A stretch of 64,000 nt of DNA, from the NCBI GenBank assembly GCA_949316495.1, contig OX439006.1, positions 43,296,918 to 43,360,917 on the forward strand, given 5' to 3'. Source of the stretch: Amphiduros pacificus (Eukaryota > Annelida > Polychaeta > Phyllodocida > Hesionidae). A program made the position numbers and the translations under genes. The first letter of the stretch is position 1; the number at the start of each line of letters is the position of its first letter. The notes below the pieces were generated by a model. It did not search any database. It was not told where the DNA came from and was given only the letters and a program-made list of their open reading frames with translations. This document shows positions 1-11,562 of the stretch, in pieces.

Positions 1-360
1 CTCCAAAAGTCAGGTTTATTCGCTTTTTAATAACACCCCATGGGATAGGAAATATTAGTCACACAACAAGTTATTTCTTTAAGAGAAATCAGCCTCATTA
101 AGCCATAGGGTCACATGCATTTCAGTAAAGTGGTACCTTTAGAATATAGTTGAAAATGTGAATCCCCGATAAATGCTGGAAACCTGAGTATGTCAACTGG
201 CATCTGGTACTCGTATCTAGCTACTCTAAAAGCAGTGTTAGTTAAAATATTAAACGACTGACAGTTATATCAAAGATATCAAAATAGCTGAAAAGAAGTG
301 GCCAATTTAAGGCCATCTGTGAGCACTGTCTGGGTGGAGTATTTGATGAAGTTATGATGG
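1..360. other. AT-rich non-coding stretch, nothing recognised
   Basis: I see no convincing ORF, RNA gene, or repeat structure here. It leads directly into the 40-bp tandem array. Confidence 0.6.
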
Positions 361-840
361 TTAAACATTGTGATGGGAGACAATACCATGTGACACATCA
401 TTAAACATTGTGATGGGAGACAATACCATGTGACACATCATTAAACATTGTGATGGGAGACAATACCATGTGACACATCATTAAACATTGTGAAGGGAGA
501 CAATACCATGTGACACATCATTAAACGTTTTGATGGAAGACAGCACCATATGACACATCATTAAACATTGTGATGGGAGACAATACCATGTGACACATCA
601 TTAAACGTTTTGATGGAAGACAGCACCATGTGACACATCATTAAACATTGTGATGGGAGACAATACCATGTGACACATCATTAAACATTGTGATGGGAGA
701 CAATAACATGCGACACATCATTAAACATTGTGATAGGAGACAATAACATGCGACACATAATTAAACATTGTGATGGGAGACAGCACCATGTGACACATCA
801 TTAAACATTGTGTTTGGAGATAATACCATGTAATATATCA
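361..840. repeat. 40-bp tandem repeat, 12 copies
   Basis: Twelve head-to-tail 40-bp units, each beginning TTAAACATTGTGATGGGAGA and ending TGACACATCA, with no length change across the array. Two units (starting at 521 and 601) share the same set of substitutions (TTAAACGTTTTGATGGAAGA), which suggests duplication of a variant block. The last unit is the most diverged and decays into unique sequence after 840. The unit is unrelated in sequence to the other 40-bp satellite at 54.4-64 kb. Confidence 0.95.
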
Positions 841-2400
841 TTAAGCACATGTAAAATCTAGATCATCGTTCTAAGCGTTCATCATCGTTCTGTGAGAACT
901 CTGTCATGCCCAGAATGACTAATGTTATCTAGATTGTAGCCATTTAATATGATGAATACTATTTGATTAAAAATATTTGCATTCTTTCTTCAGAACATAA
1001 TCCAATAAAAAGTTTCATAGTAACCACTGCCTGCTCAAAACGCCTTTCCTTTAGGAAGATATAGTGAACATGATAAACTACCATATTTACTCATAAACAT
1101 AACATCCATCCTAATCACCAGATTGTAATGAACATATGTGTACTGCTTTGATAAAAAGCCCAGATTTCGATTACGCGTAATTGCAAATTGAACATGTTCA
1201 CGGAAATCGCTATTGGCCATCAAGGAGAATGAGGTCAAACAGGGACACTCAACTTTACACGTCATTTATTACACACTAATTGCTAATAGATGAACAAATA
1301 GTTTGATGACGTTTAGAGAGACAAATTAAGGTTCAACATGTAATAATGTAAATTGTTTGTAAAAATGTAAGGACATTCTTCATAAGTGAGGAAGCCTCGC
1401 AACAGAGCCCTATCACATACATGGACTTTATTATCAGTATCAAAGCAGTCACTCAGGCACTGAAACTGTTTTCATTTCACATTTAAAATGTTGATAATGA
1501 CGTTCTATTCTGCCAGTTATCGTGTGCAACCTTATTTTGTCATGATAGATAAAATATAGTTTATAGTGATATAAACTGTATTGGTATAACTCCAGTGTTT
1601 TATGGAGGCCTCCAGTGTTTTATATTGTTTTGCCAACTCTGCTGGGTTTTTTTAGTAATTGAACAATGTGTTTGCTCTCAGCGAAACAACAAGGCCTCAC
1701 TTAGCAAATTAACCCTTTACACTTGACATTATTACAATTATTGTCAATAATATAGAAATGTTTTGTTTCCTCCCAATATTTTTTTTCAAGATTGTGGTTG
1801 CCAAAATGTCTACTCTAATATTTGGTTTGAATTATTGTATTGATCCATTTATGTGCATAATTGAATTTAAAACAATCACTATGATACCAATAATATTTCA
1901 AAATGAATAGGTTTATTTATTTTCATCAGTCTCAGGAGGGGCCCATTTATTGGATAGATTCTGTCTACATTACATAGAGTCACACAGTCTGCAGATATAT
2001 ATGCATCAAAGTAACATCTATATATACCTTAATCAGTTCTATTCATTAAGTTTGAATAGAACTCTGCTTGTATCTTGCTCAAGGGGAGTCCAATTGTCCT
2101 TAGCTCCATTGTCCCTTGCCTTATTGTGCTCAGCCAAGTTGTTCTAAACGATGTAAGTTCGGATGATGGTTTGCCACAACACGGTGAAATACATCTCCTA
2201 ACTGTTACATTAAAAGGATAGGTCTAAATGGTGAATGAAATACTAATGGTTCGTTCCGTATGATGTGTTATTGGAAGTGGTCAGATAAGGGGAAAAGGGA
2301 AATTATACATGAAATATTATTATTTTACTAGTTGGTCTCATGAACGAAAAAATTGGGGTCTATTGTTTCATTAAAATATACTTTAAACATCATTATTTTA
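841..2400. other. AT-rich non-coding stretch, nothing recognised
   Basis: Only short ORFs (76 residues or fewer) with no recognisable domain, and stops are frequent in every frame. No tRNA-like or inverted-repeat structure was seen. Confidence 0.5.
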
Positions 2401-2720
2401 ATAGCTGCTTGATTGTGCCGTTTTCTGTGATATATTACTCTTAGTGCATCAGCTGGTTGTTGTCTTGTGTGCATTTATATGTTAACACAGTTTAACTTCA
2501 AGTTTTGTTTGGGCATGGTATGAGGAATACAAAAAATAAGGGTAGACATTCTGAATCATGCAAATTACCATTTGCTCCCCTCAATTAAGACTTTACAATA
2601 AATGACCATTTATAAGATATTTACAACATTCTATGCACTAAAACTAATCCATGGTAATGTATCAACATATATACCGATATATACATACAATACTACACAC
2701 TGTTGTGGCTTATGCGGGAA
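2401..2720 (+). repeat. Diverged dispersed repeat; empty-site paralogue of the 14-kb element's target
   Basis: This segment aligns by eye, with many substitutions, to the sequence on both sides of the giant foldback element: shared landmarks are GCATTTATATGT, GGCATG followed by A-rich sequence, CTGAATCAT, then TTTAGAC/TTAAGAC and TTTACA, then ATAAATGACCATT. Here the AAGACTTTACAATAAATGACC join is uninterrupted at about 2587-2607, while at 13.88 and 28.02 kb the same join is split by 14.1 kb. The family identity is unknown. Confidence 0.7.
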
Positions 2721-3690
2721 TTGGTTAATTTTGTACTTATGTAAATATTATTTACTTTTCTGACAAAAAGATGAAATACTTTTCATATCATTATAAATAT
2801 TATTCACTTTTCAAACATTAAGATGAAATACAATTTCAGTTTTCAGCTGAGAAATGTTCCTCATAATAACTAATTCTAAAGCTTGATTACTGTGGCTAGT
2901 TACCTGTTCTGAGTAGTAATTTCGATACCTCTAATATAGTGTATTAGTAGATATTTCATAGTTTGGGCAATTTTGCATATTTTACATAGAAATACTTTAA
3001 AATTGACATTTTATCTGAGAGATCACAAGGAAATATTTGTGCAGAAGTAGCCCTTTCTTAAGTAAAGAGATAATGTTACACAAGCAGAAAGTACCCAGTA
3101 AGTCCCTTCCTCGGAATACGTTTCTCTGAAATGATTTGTTCATTCAGTCCTTATTTCTCAAGATTATCTAGCTGTGAATGTTTCATGTCAGACATGTACA
3201 TATTATCTTGGTCATTCTTCTCAGGCACTTTTGTCCTTTTGTTGTATGCAATGGAGCAGAATGAACAGAGTGACGGGCCCCTGTCTGGATAAATGGCCAG
3301 CTATTGACTACTTAAATCTGTCCACTTACAGTAGTCGAAAACTAGAATTAACTCGTCCAAGAAATGCACAAGAAATATTAAAGACCAACCTTCAGCCACC
3401 ATGTTTCACTGTTTTCACAGCTTGGCTACCCTTATCACAAAGACTTTTGACCTGAACACACTAACTGTAAATGCACTAGAAACTCAACCTCATTCAACAT
3501 TTTAATCCCCACTTCTGTTCCTTATTGCTGTCTCACCGCCAAAGTCAGGTATGTTATCTTATATGATATGATATCTGATGCTATTCTTAGTCATAATTAT
3601 GTGGTTTTCATTGTGGAAGACAAAGAACAAGAGCAACAAGAGAGGTACAAATGTCATGAATATATTTTGAAATAAAACATGAATATGCAT
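2721..3690. other. Non-coding stretch, nothing recognised
   Basis: A 93-residue ORF at 3174-3455 has no recognisable motif and ordinary composition. I see no splice or promoter context that would make it a gene. Confidence 0.5.
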
Positions 3691-3832
3691 ACATGCACAC
3701 ACATGCACACATACACACATGCACACATACACACATGCACACATACACACATTCACACATACACACATTCACACATACACACATTCACACATACACACAT
3801 TCACACATACACACATTCACACATACACACAT
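3691..3832. repeat. CA-rich compound microsatellite/minisatellite, 16-bp unit
   Basis: Roughly nine 16-bp units of the form ACACACATNCACACAT. N is G in the first units and T in the later ones, so two variant blocks lie side by side. It ends in a short GT-rich stretch (3833-3856), giving a weak purine/pyrimidine mirror. The apparent His/Thr-rich ORFs over it are artefacts of the repeat. Confidence 0.9.
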
Positions 3833-5327
3833 CTGTGTGTGTCGTCTATGTGTGTAGTCATCATCTATTTATTGCTCTAAAACCTACACCACATGTTTGT
3901 TATTCCACCCATAAATGTTATTGTTCATATAGAGAGAATATTGATTAAACTCTGCCGAATAAGGGATGTGTTACAGATACACATAGAAACATTGGCAGAA
4001 ATAATACCATGGAACACTGCCTGATCTTCACAAGAGCATTTCAAACAATTGCATTTCATAGTGAGTACATTTGGCAGAAGCCAGCAATTTGTCAGGCATC
4101 AGCAGATGATTCTTAATATGAATGATGACACATTTCTGATGTTTCATTTATATTCAGTGTTAAAAGCTTATTAAATGTGAGTTTGAATGCAAATATATCT
4201 GGGAATAATCAGTAATGTTTAGTATACAAGTGGATGCTTTTATATTTCTGCTCATCCAAAGCCTTGTTTATTTCAACATCTGAGCTAAATATTCCCCATC
4301 ACTGGTTCATATACCTTAATATAACACATAATTCATTCAAACGAGAAATAACATAAATAACAGTGCTTTGAACGAGTCACCTGTGGTGCGAATCTTTATC
4401 GTCTTCTTTTAAAGAAATTATGCATTAATTTTGAAAAAAAGCTATAGAATCATGAATATGTGATGAGTATATTTCGGTTTTATGCCTATGTCCGTTTTTG
4501 ATTGATTCATCCCAGTAAGTTTCTCCTAAATCTATATGAAAATGTTCCTAACTGATAGCTCCTTGTTGAACTTGCTGTCCATGCCTGGTAGTCCAACGTC
4601 TGAGTCTAATAGTTATCCGTTCTCTTGCTTCGATAAAAATATAAAATGTCATAATTTGTACTTGTGCATATTCTAAAATACCTTTAAGGAAGCAGCCTTT
4701 TGGATTCCAAGGAAAGCAAACCACATTTCCCTGCATTGGGTTTTACCTTAATGGGTACTCTATGGGACACAAGGCTGAGTACACAAAATATATCTATGAG
4801 TATGGTTTAATCACAAACCCTTTATGTTGTAGCCATAGACAGACCCACATACACATTGTTTCCCCTAGTTTTATATATGTTGTGAAATATATATGACAGT
4901 ATGGTGCCTTACCTCATCCAGTGCTATTCGAAGTCAAAGCATATCTTTAGGTTTAATGCAAATATGGGTTGTAATACAAGAAGCTTTAAATTTCATTTAC
5001 TACTAGGGGTATATTAAAGTGTATATTGGTCAAAAAAGGGGATTGAGGAAAGACCTGTTACTTTACAGAAACTTTTGTATGTACATCTTTTTCCATAAAA
5101 CACATGGGAAATAGAAATATCTTGAATATTATGTGCATTTTCCTTATTTATTAATCTAAAAAAACTTCAACATCCTCCTTATACTACAAGAATCTAATAC
5201 TGACTTAATTGTGTAACAACATCGTATTGATTTCTGGACAGGATAACAAAGTAATTTACTGATCAAGACCCATGAAAAGCCATATATGCCCAAGATTTGA
5301 TAAGCACTGTTCCACACCACACTATCC
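3833..5327. other. AT-rich non-coding stretch, nothing recognised
   Basis: No ORF above 62 residues and no repeat structure that I can resolve. It ends at the target duplication of the foldback transposon. Confidence 0.5.
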
Positions 5328-5335
5328 ACCCGCAG
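5328..5335. repeat. Target-site duplication, left copy (ACCCGCAG)
   Basis: The 8-bp ACCCGCAG directly precedes the inverted-repeat terminus and is repeated exactly at 8551-8558. Eight-base duplications with a TAGGG terminus are typical of hAT transposons. Confidence 0.9.
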
Positions 5336-5647
5336 TAGGGTGTTTCATTTTTCGGACTTTTTTCCGATCAAGCTGCTCATTAAAAGAAATGTTCTCTGAT
5401 ATGTAGTAAACCCACAGACAAAATTTAAGACCAATCGATCACCTTTTAGACCCCCCCCCCTACCACCTTGTATGTATGACCTCGGAAATCAGTGCTCGGT
5501 GGCCATTTTCTGGTTAAAATTCAAGTCTCATTACCCCATAATTTCATTTTATTCAACTCAGGTAGTGTCTGTGTCACACAAATGTAGTTTTAAAAGGTTA
5601 CTTAATATTTCAAGATCATTCCCATTTAATTTGGGTCAAAATCATTC

Positions 5648-5803
5648 AATTTCAAGACATTAATTCTGAAAAATATACATTTTCAAATTAATTTCACACT
5701 CATATCGGATAAATTTTTCACATTATTTCCACATTAACTTCAAATTGAGAATTATATTATAGTATGAAAGTTCACAGATTTGTCTCCATTTCATTTTTAG
5801 CTC
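5648..5803 (+). repeat. Internal subrepeat of the foldback element, copy 1
   Basis: A segment of about 155 bp starting near TTTCAAGACATTAATTCTG and including CACACTCATATCGGATA. A second, diverged copy in the same orientation lies at 6273-6425 within the left-arm-only segment, and an inverted copy lies in the right arm. Confidence 0.75.
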
Positions 5804-6272
5804 TGCTGAGACTCACAGAGCTTTAGGAGTGGGGAAAATGTCTGTCTGTCCGTCCGTCTGTCGAAATTTCTTTGAAAGTTTTCTTCTCCAAAACTACCAG
5901 TAATATATGTTTCAAATTTTATACAGAGGTAGACATTGAGGCAAAGATTCAGATTCCTTCAAATCTTAGTGATCTCCCCATTGACCTTAGTGCAGTGACC
6001 TCGAGGTTAGAAATTTTGTACTGAGCATAATTCAGCAACCACTTAAAAGTGAATAAACATATGTCGATGGCTTTAGGGCTATGATTATCATTGTTTTTTT
6101 GTAATGTTTGTGAACATTTCTTCCTAACAGATCATTTAAAACCAATTCAAGAGTAGAAGATGATATTGACCAATCAAAATGCATGTTGCATATCAAATTT
6201 GGCTCCAACTTGTTATCTCAATTCTCATTGGCTAGTATTTTTCCTTGACAACATTTTGGGCTAAGATTATAG

Positions 6273-6425
6273 AAATTCAAGACATTAATTTGGAAAAATA
6301 TATATTTTCAAATCAATTTCACACTCATATCGGATACATATGTTCACATTATGTCCACATTAAATTCAGATTGAGAATTATATTTTAGTGTGAAAATTCA
6401 CAGAATTGTCTCCATCTCATTATTA
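6273..6425 (+). repeat. Internal subrepeat of the foldback element, copy 2
   Basis: Direct, diverged copy of 5648-5803 (same CACACTCATATCGGATA landmark). It occurs only in the left arm, so the 601-bp asymmetry of the arms includes a duplication rather than only foreign DNA. Confidence 0.7.
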
Positions 6426-6520
6426 AGGAATTATGGAATTTTAAGTCTGTGTGAAGAAGAGACATGGACAATGAGACCTCTGTGAGCTCCCTTCTTTGCA
6501 GAGTTAGCTTAATCCTGGAT

Positions 6521-6909
6521 GTCCTTCACTCCCATTTCTGCTGCATCTTTGACAAATGCCACTACTTTTACAATAGCTGCCATTTGTCTGTATTCCTCAT
6601 CATCTTGCCAGTGCTCTGGTGGTATATGGAGCTATCTTCCATCCATTCCTAGGAGTTCAAACAGGAGCCATGACTGTGACCCAATTGGGGAGTAGTGAGA
6701 CATTTCCTTGGGAAGACTGGTTTATCTGGAATGAATAGAGCAGGACTAGGCATAGCTTGAAGTTGTGTGGCAATGACAGTCTTCATCCCATCATTCAATG
6801 ATCTGTCAAACAAGACAAATACCACCAGAGATACCAAAAATGACAGATACCACAAATGACTTAGCACAGAGTTCTTGACCACGACAGCTATGGATGATGC
6901 ATCAACTGC
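6521..6909 (-). pseudogene. Decayed captured-gene fragment in left arm (unknown family)
   Basis: On the minus strand this reads AVDASSIAVVVKNSVLSHLW followed by VLFDRSLNDGMKTVIATQLQ and AMPSPALF, the same protein as the fragment at 7581-7970 on the plus strand. A TTTAGGCAG stretch at the upstream edge (near 6909) could be an old splice acceptor, so the source was perhaps an intron-containing gene. The downstream part, read against the other arm, ends in a motif like VAEMGVKD. I do not recognise the family with certainty; the layout faintly recalls a conserved uncharacterised invertebrate protein found in repeat-rich loci. Small in-frame differences and frame breaks between the two arms show that neither copy is functional. 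Confidence 0.5.
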
Positions 6910-7580
6910 CTAAAATATATGACATAACATGGTGTAAGAGAAATTGGGAGAAACATTAATGTTAAAATGGATATGCAAAAGATAAATTTCAAACTGTGAA
7001 TTAATAGCCTCAGAATTATATCACATCTAATAGTCAAACATATCCACCCACAGCTCGAGATCTAAATTCGGAGCTGGAGCAACCGAGTGTACCTGAAGAA
7101 ACTAAGGCCCATGAAACAGGGCAATGTGCTGGTCTAAACTATTATTGCCAACCAGTATTTCAGGTGTGATGAGATCTGGTCATGTTTCATCAGCCAGTTT
7201 TGCCATATTCATGATATACAATGCTGGGGCAAGAAATCAGGCATGATGAAGAGAATGTGGAGCTCACATGTCAAATGTGTCTATGCCTTGATCTTATTCA
7301 ACAAAAGGTCTCATTACACCTGCAATACTGGCTGACTTTGATAGGATGGGCCAGTACATTTCCCTGTTCCATGGACCTTGGTTTCTTTAGGCATGCTGGG
7401 CTGCTCCAGGCCCACATTTTAATCTGTGGCTGTGAGATATGTGTGACTATCAGATGTGATATGATTCTGAGGCTATTAATTCACAGTTTAAAATTTATCT
7501 TTCACATATCCATTTTAACATTAAGCATAAATTGTTCTCCCAAATTCTCTTACACCATGTTATGTCATATATTTAAGGCA

Positions 7581-7970
7581 GTTGATGCATATTCATAGCT
7601 ATCGTGGTCAAGAACTCTATGCTAAGTCATTTGTGGTATCTGACTGAGTAGTATTTGTCTTGTTTGACAGATCATTGAATGATGGGATGAAGACTGCAAT
7701 TATCACACAACTTCTAGCTATGCCCAGCCCTCTCTATTCATTCCAGAAAACCATTCTTCCCAAAGAAACATGCTTTAACAGGGAAATGTCTCACTACTCC
7801 CAGATTGGGTCACAGTCATGGCTCCTGTTTGAACTCCTAGGAATGGATGGAAGATGGCTCCATTTACCACCAGAGCACTAGCAAGATGATGAGGGATACA
7901 AACAAATGGCAGCTATTTGTTAAAGTAGTGGCATTTGTCAAAGATGTAGCAGAAATGGGAGTGAAGGACA
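7581..7970 (+). pseudogene. Decayed captured-gene fragment in right arm (unknown family)
   Basis: Inverted partner of the fragment at 6521-6909. It carries FDRSLNDGMKTAIITQLLAM and PSPLYSFQK, then, after a frame change, MMRDTNKWQLFVKVVAFVKD and VAEMGVKD. An ATTTAAGGCAG acceptor-like stretch precedes it. Relative to the left arm it has lost part of the segment between LWYLS and FDRSL and gained about 13 residues' worth of DNA near PKETCFN. The ORF then runs out of the gene fragment into the arm's repeated DNA (FETYITGSFG...), so the 81-residue ORF at 7847-8092 is a chimera. Confidence 0.5.
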
Positions 7971-8550
7971 AATTTGAAACATATATTACTGGTAGTTTTG
8001 GAGAAGAAGACTTTCAAAGAAATTTCGACAGACGGACGGACAGACAGACATTTTCCCCACTCCTAAAGCTCTGTGAGTCTCAACAGAGCTAAAGATGAAA
8101 TGGAAACAAATCTGTGAACTTTCATACTATAATATAATTCTCAATTTGAAGTTAATGTGGAAATAATGTGAAAAATTTATCCGATATGAGTGTGAAATTA
8201 ATTTGAAAATGTATATTTTTCAGAATTAATGTCTTGAATTTGAATGATTTTGACCCAAATTAAATGGGAATGATCTTGAAATATTAAGTAACCTTTAAAA
8301 CTACATTTGTGTGACACAGACAATACCTGAGTTGAATAAAATGAAATTATGAGGCAATGAGACATGAATTTTAACCAGAAAATGGCCACCGAGCACTGAT
8401 TTCCGAGGTCATACATACAAGGTGGTAGGGGGGGTCTAAAAGTTGATCGATTGGTCTTAAATTTTTTCTGTGGGTTTACTACATATCAGAGATCATTTCT
8501 TTTAATGAGCAGCTTGATCGGGAAAAAAGTCCGAAAAATGAAACATCCTA

Positions 8551-8558
8551 ACCCGCAG
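8551..8558. repeat. Target-site duplication, right copy (ACCCGCAG)
   Basis: Exact copy of 5328-5335, immediately outside the right terminus ...GAAACATCCTA. Confidence 0.9.
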
Positions 8559-10020
8559 CCCACTGGATGCTACTGGGGGCTGGCCAGGCTGTTTTGGAAA
8601 CATGGGCAGGAAAGGGGTTGCGCCACACCACCCTATATAACCCTATCTTTATATGTCTAGATCTTAAAGGAGGAGGAGGAAGTATTAAAGGAGAGGGTAT
8701 GAATCTTATAATTCAATATGTAATTCATCTCCCATCCACAGGGATATAAGTATTGTACAGGCCAAATGGTTAGGAACAAATCCAGAAATTCTGTATTCAG
8801 TAGGGGTCATTTGGAATAAATATATTAAGCAGTGCAATGTTTATCTGTCCAATGGAATGTAGGGGATCAAACCTTAAATATGTTGTAACATACTGAATAA
8901 ATGCACTCAACCATGTGCTTACCGTTTATATCTCCCACAAGTTCCAGACATTTGTTTTGAAAAATAATGAATATATTATAATGTGTTCCGTTTATGTTGG
9001 TTGGCCCGTCTGTTTGACGGGCTCCACGCTTTCCTTTTATACTTTAACCCCCTCCTTTAAGAGTATATGTGTAACAAGTGTTGATTTCGAAAATCAAGCT
9101 CGCGTAAGCTTGAAAATCCTTGCAAAATCCAACAAAATCTTCTTACTTTACTACGCATTCACAAATCACTTCAAAAATGCTATCTGAAGATGTAAGCATA
9201 AATAACGTGTCAAAAACATGGCCGACATGGACCGATAATAGGTGTATGCACCATAGACTTCCAGCTTAACTATGTCAAAACCTCGAACATACAGCCCTGA
9301 AGTCAAAGCAAACGTGAGCGAAAAAAAGAGAAAATCATTCCAAATAAAGCAGACTTGGGGTAATCACAAATCCTTTTTTAGTATTGGACTGGATATATTC
9401 TGCTGATCATTAATAGATGGACGGAGCCACTTTACTAGTAATAAATATGCATAAACACAGTTTTTTTCTGACAATGCCCTATATTCAATACTCAAATAAT
9501 CAGTTGAAAAAATTTGCTGATATATAAATGCGCACAGGACCTATGTCAGCTGAAGGACTATCTCTGATCTAAAGAGGGTGGGCCACTGGTACCACAGTGG
9601 AGTAGCTGCCACTCATATTTGTCAGACATCTTGCTCACTTGACTAATGACAAGCTCACATATTCATCCCATCACATAATGAGAAAAGTGTGTTTATAACT
9701 TTATCCTGTTTGCCGAATCTCTGACAGAAGCAGATGTGAATCACTCTGCCCAAAACTCTAGAAGACAAAATAGTGTAGTCCTGCCTTGGGCAAGACAACA
9801 TTTGCATGGAGATGACAATATCTATTAAGATAAGGTCTTGCAGGAGAGTTGAAGTGCACTATACTTGTCTTCGGATTTATTCATTTCAAGTAAGAGATTA
9901 TTTGTATGTGTCCTCCAAGAGCTACGTTCCACTGTAAAGTGTAAAATAAGGATTTGGTAAATTCAATTGTTTATTTAGTTTAATTATGTTAAAACATAGG
10001 AACTTGATGAAGCTAAGTGC
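8559..10020. other. Non-coding stretch, nothing recognised
   Basis: ORFs of 90 residues or fewer, without motifs. No inverted or tandem repeat was resolved before the GC-rich element at 10,021. Confidence 0.5.
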
Positions 10021-10689
10021 GTAATGCCTCAGTCACATTTGCACCGGGCGCCGGCCGGGACGTAACAATCGGCCGACATCCCAATCTGCCGGGCGCCGGG
10101 GAGTTTATCAGCAACAATCTGAGATATGCCGTAGCTGTGGTCACATTATACATGGGTGCCGCACGGCACTTGCCAGATGAGATGTCACGGACGTCTGCAG
10201 GATATCCTAAAGACGTCTGTCTCATTGACAGACGTCTGTCAGATATCCCAAAAACGTCTGTCTCATTTGACAGACGTCTGTAGGACATCCTTAAGACGTT
10301 TATATAATATCGTAGGGAGCCCGTTGGATCATCTGACGATGGCCTGTGAACAGATAAAATTTTAAAAATCCTATTTTCACCACACGATGCCACCGGCAGC
10401 CCTAAGATAATCTGCCGATGTCCGTGCGGGACACTGCCGGGACCCTGCCGTGTACGTGTGCACTATATCAAGATGATATTTCGTGATAAGACATCGGTGA
10501 AACGCCGGCAACTTTTATGTTGCAGCTAAAAGTTCCCGATGACCCGCCTGACGTCTTAAAGATGCCCAATTGTGGCCAATGATCTCCCGATGCTCGCACG
10601 GCAATCTGAACTGCCTGCCGATTTTGTCAAAAATACCCATTGGCCGGGCATCTTTACTGAAATCGGCGTAAATGTGACTGAGGCATTAC
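10021..10689. mobile_element. GC-rich MITE-like element with 20-bp inverted termini
   Basis: Left end GTAATGCCTCAGTCACATTT, right end its exact reverse complement (10,670-10,689). The interior is clearly more GC-rich than the flanks, with several GGGCGCCGG palindromes and two perfect stem-loops at 10,211-10,237 and 10,254-10,277. If the termini are read as ATGCCTCAG..., a TA duplication flanks the element (10,022-10,023 and 10,687-10,688), but no longer duplication is evident. ORFs up to 126 residues cross it on both strands without known motifs. Superfamily undetermined. Confidence 0.75.
10211..10277. repeat. Twin stem-loops built on ACGTCTGTC
   Basis: AGACGTCTGTC-TCATT-GACAGACGTCT at 10,211-10,237 is a perfect 11-bp stem with a 5-base loop. 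ACGTCTGTC-TCATTT-GACAGACGT at 10,254-10,277 is a second perfect stem. Further partial ACGTCTG copies lie just outside (10,189 and 10,290). The repeated arrangement sits inside the GC-rich MITE-like element. Confidence 0.85.
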
Positions 10690-10986
10690 CTGCGTCATTT
10701 TATGCATTGCAAATGGCCAACTTTAGGGGTGGGAGAGCTCTGAACAGAGACGGGCTGAAAATCTGAACTAATCCGGACAATTCACCTCATTCTGAAGGCT
10801 CGCCACAGAGCTGGATGCTAAATTACGTCATTCTGGACACTCACACCATAGCCGGACATAGGCACAACAAATCGGAATGAAATCTGAACGGTGCGGTGCA
10901 GGGGACAATGGCTGGACCGATGAGGTTGTTTACTTTAATCGTTATATATCAAATATTCATAATATACAAGCGCCTTCTGCTGAGAA
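10690..10986. other. Non-coding stretch, nothing recognised
   Basis: Short spacer between the GC-rich element and the degenerate CTCTCACTTGTGCAGC array. No gene seen. Confidence 0.5.
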
Positions 10987-11270
10987 GTGGTGCAATCTCT
11001 CACTCTTGTATCTATCTCTTACTGTTGTAACTATCACTTTGTACAGCTATTTCTCGTGTCTCAATGCAGCTCAATCTCTCACTTGTGCAGCAATTTCTAC
11101 ACTTGTGCAGCAATCTCTCACTTGTACATGCTGCATGCAGTTGTCTCTCACCGGTGTAGCTTTCATTCACTCTTGCAGCTACCTCTCACTTAAGCAGCTG
11201 TCCCACGGTTGTCTCCATCTTTTACTTCTGCAGCTGTCTCTTACTGTTGTATCCCTCTCTTACTTGTGCA
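10987..11270 (+). repeat. Degenerate array related to the 19-bp GCAGCTATCTCTCACTTGT family
   Basis: About 14 irregular units of roughly 19-21 bp built on CAGC(T/A)ATCTCTCACTTGTG, much more diverged than the copies at 37.8 and 39.3 kb but clearly the same motif. The 153-residue ORF across it (10,877-11,338) has a Ser/Leu/Cys-rich repeat composition that simply mirrors the DNA. It ends in a short CACTGCATGACG triplication at 11,275-11,310. Confidence 0.75.
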
Positions 11271-11562
11271 GAATGCACTGCATGACGCACTGCATGACGC
11301 ACTGCGAGGCACACTGCACACATAGAGAACCGTATTAGCTTCTAGCCTCTCACTGCCCATACAGGGATACCAATGTGTACGCAAATATGGTATAGACCAA
11401 GAGAGGAAGCAAAAATCTCAGCAATTCTCGACCTTTGGAGGCAGACGACTGTCCCTACAAATGTGTATCTGGTCATCTTCTAAAATGAATTATCTTTGGT
11501 TCCATGACTGCAATATTCCAGTTTTCAAAAGTTGGTTTAATTTGTTCCAAAGTCTGCCATAG

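Larger units (their letters stand above)
5336..8550. mobile_element. hAT-like foldback DNA transposon, non-autonomous
   Basis: A 3,215-bp element whose ends are inverted copies: left TAGGGTGTTTCATTTTTCGG, right the reverse complement of TAGGATGTTTCATTTTTCGG. It is bounded by perfect 8-bp duplications. Inverted homology continues far beyond the tips: the left arm runs to about 7177, the right arm begins near 7306, and a loop of roughly 130 bp lies between. The left arm alone carries 5920-6520. Each arm contains a poly-C/G run, a short TCTGTCTGTCCGTCCGTCTG tract and a decayed gene fragment. No transposase of usual hAT length (about 600 residues) is present, so it would need to be moved in trans. 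The hAT assignment rests on duplication length and the YARNG-type tip; P-like elements also give 8-bp duplications. Confidence 0.85.

Noticed and set aside
3679-3948. His/Thr-rich 89-residue ORF
   Set aside because: Translation of the CA microsatellite.
10877-11338. 153-residue ORF
   Set aside because: Lies on a degenerate 19-bp-type array; no domain.
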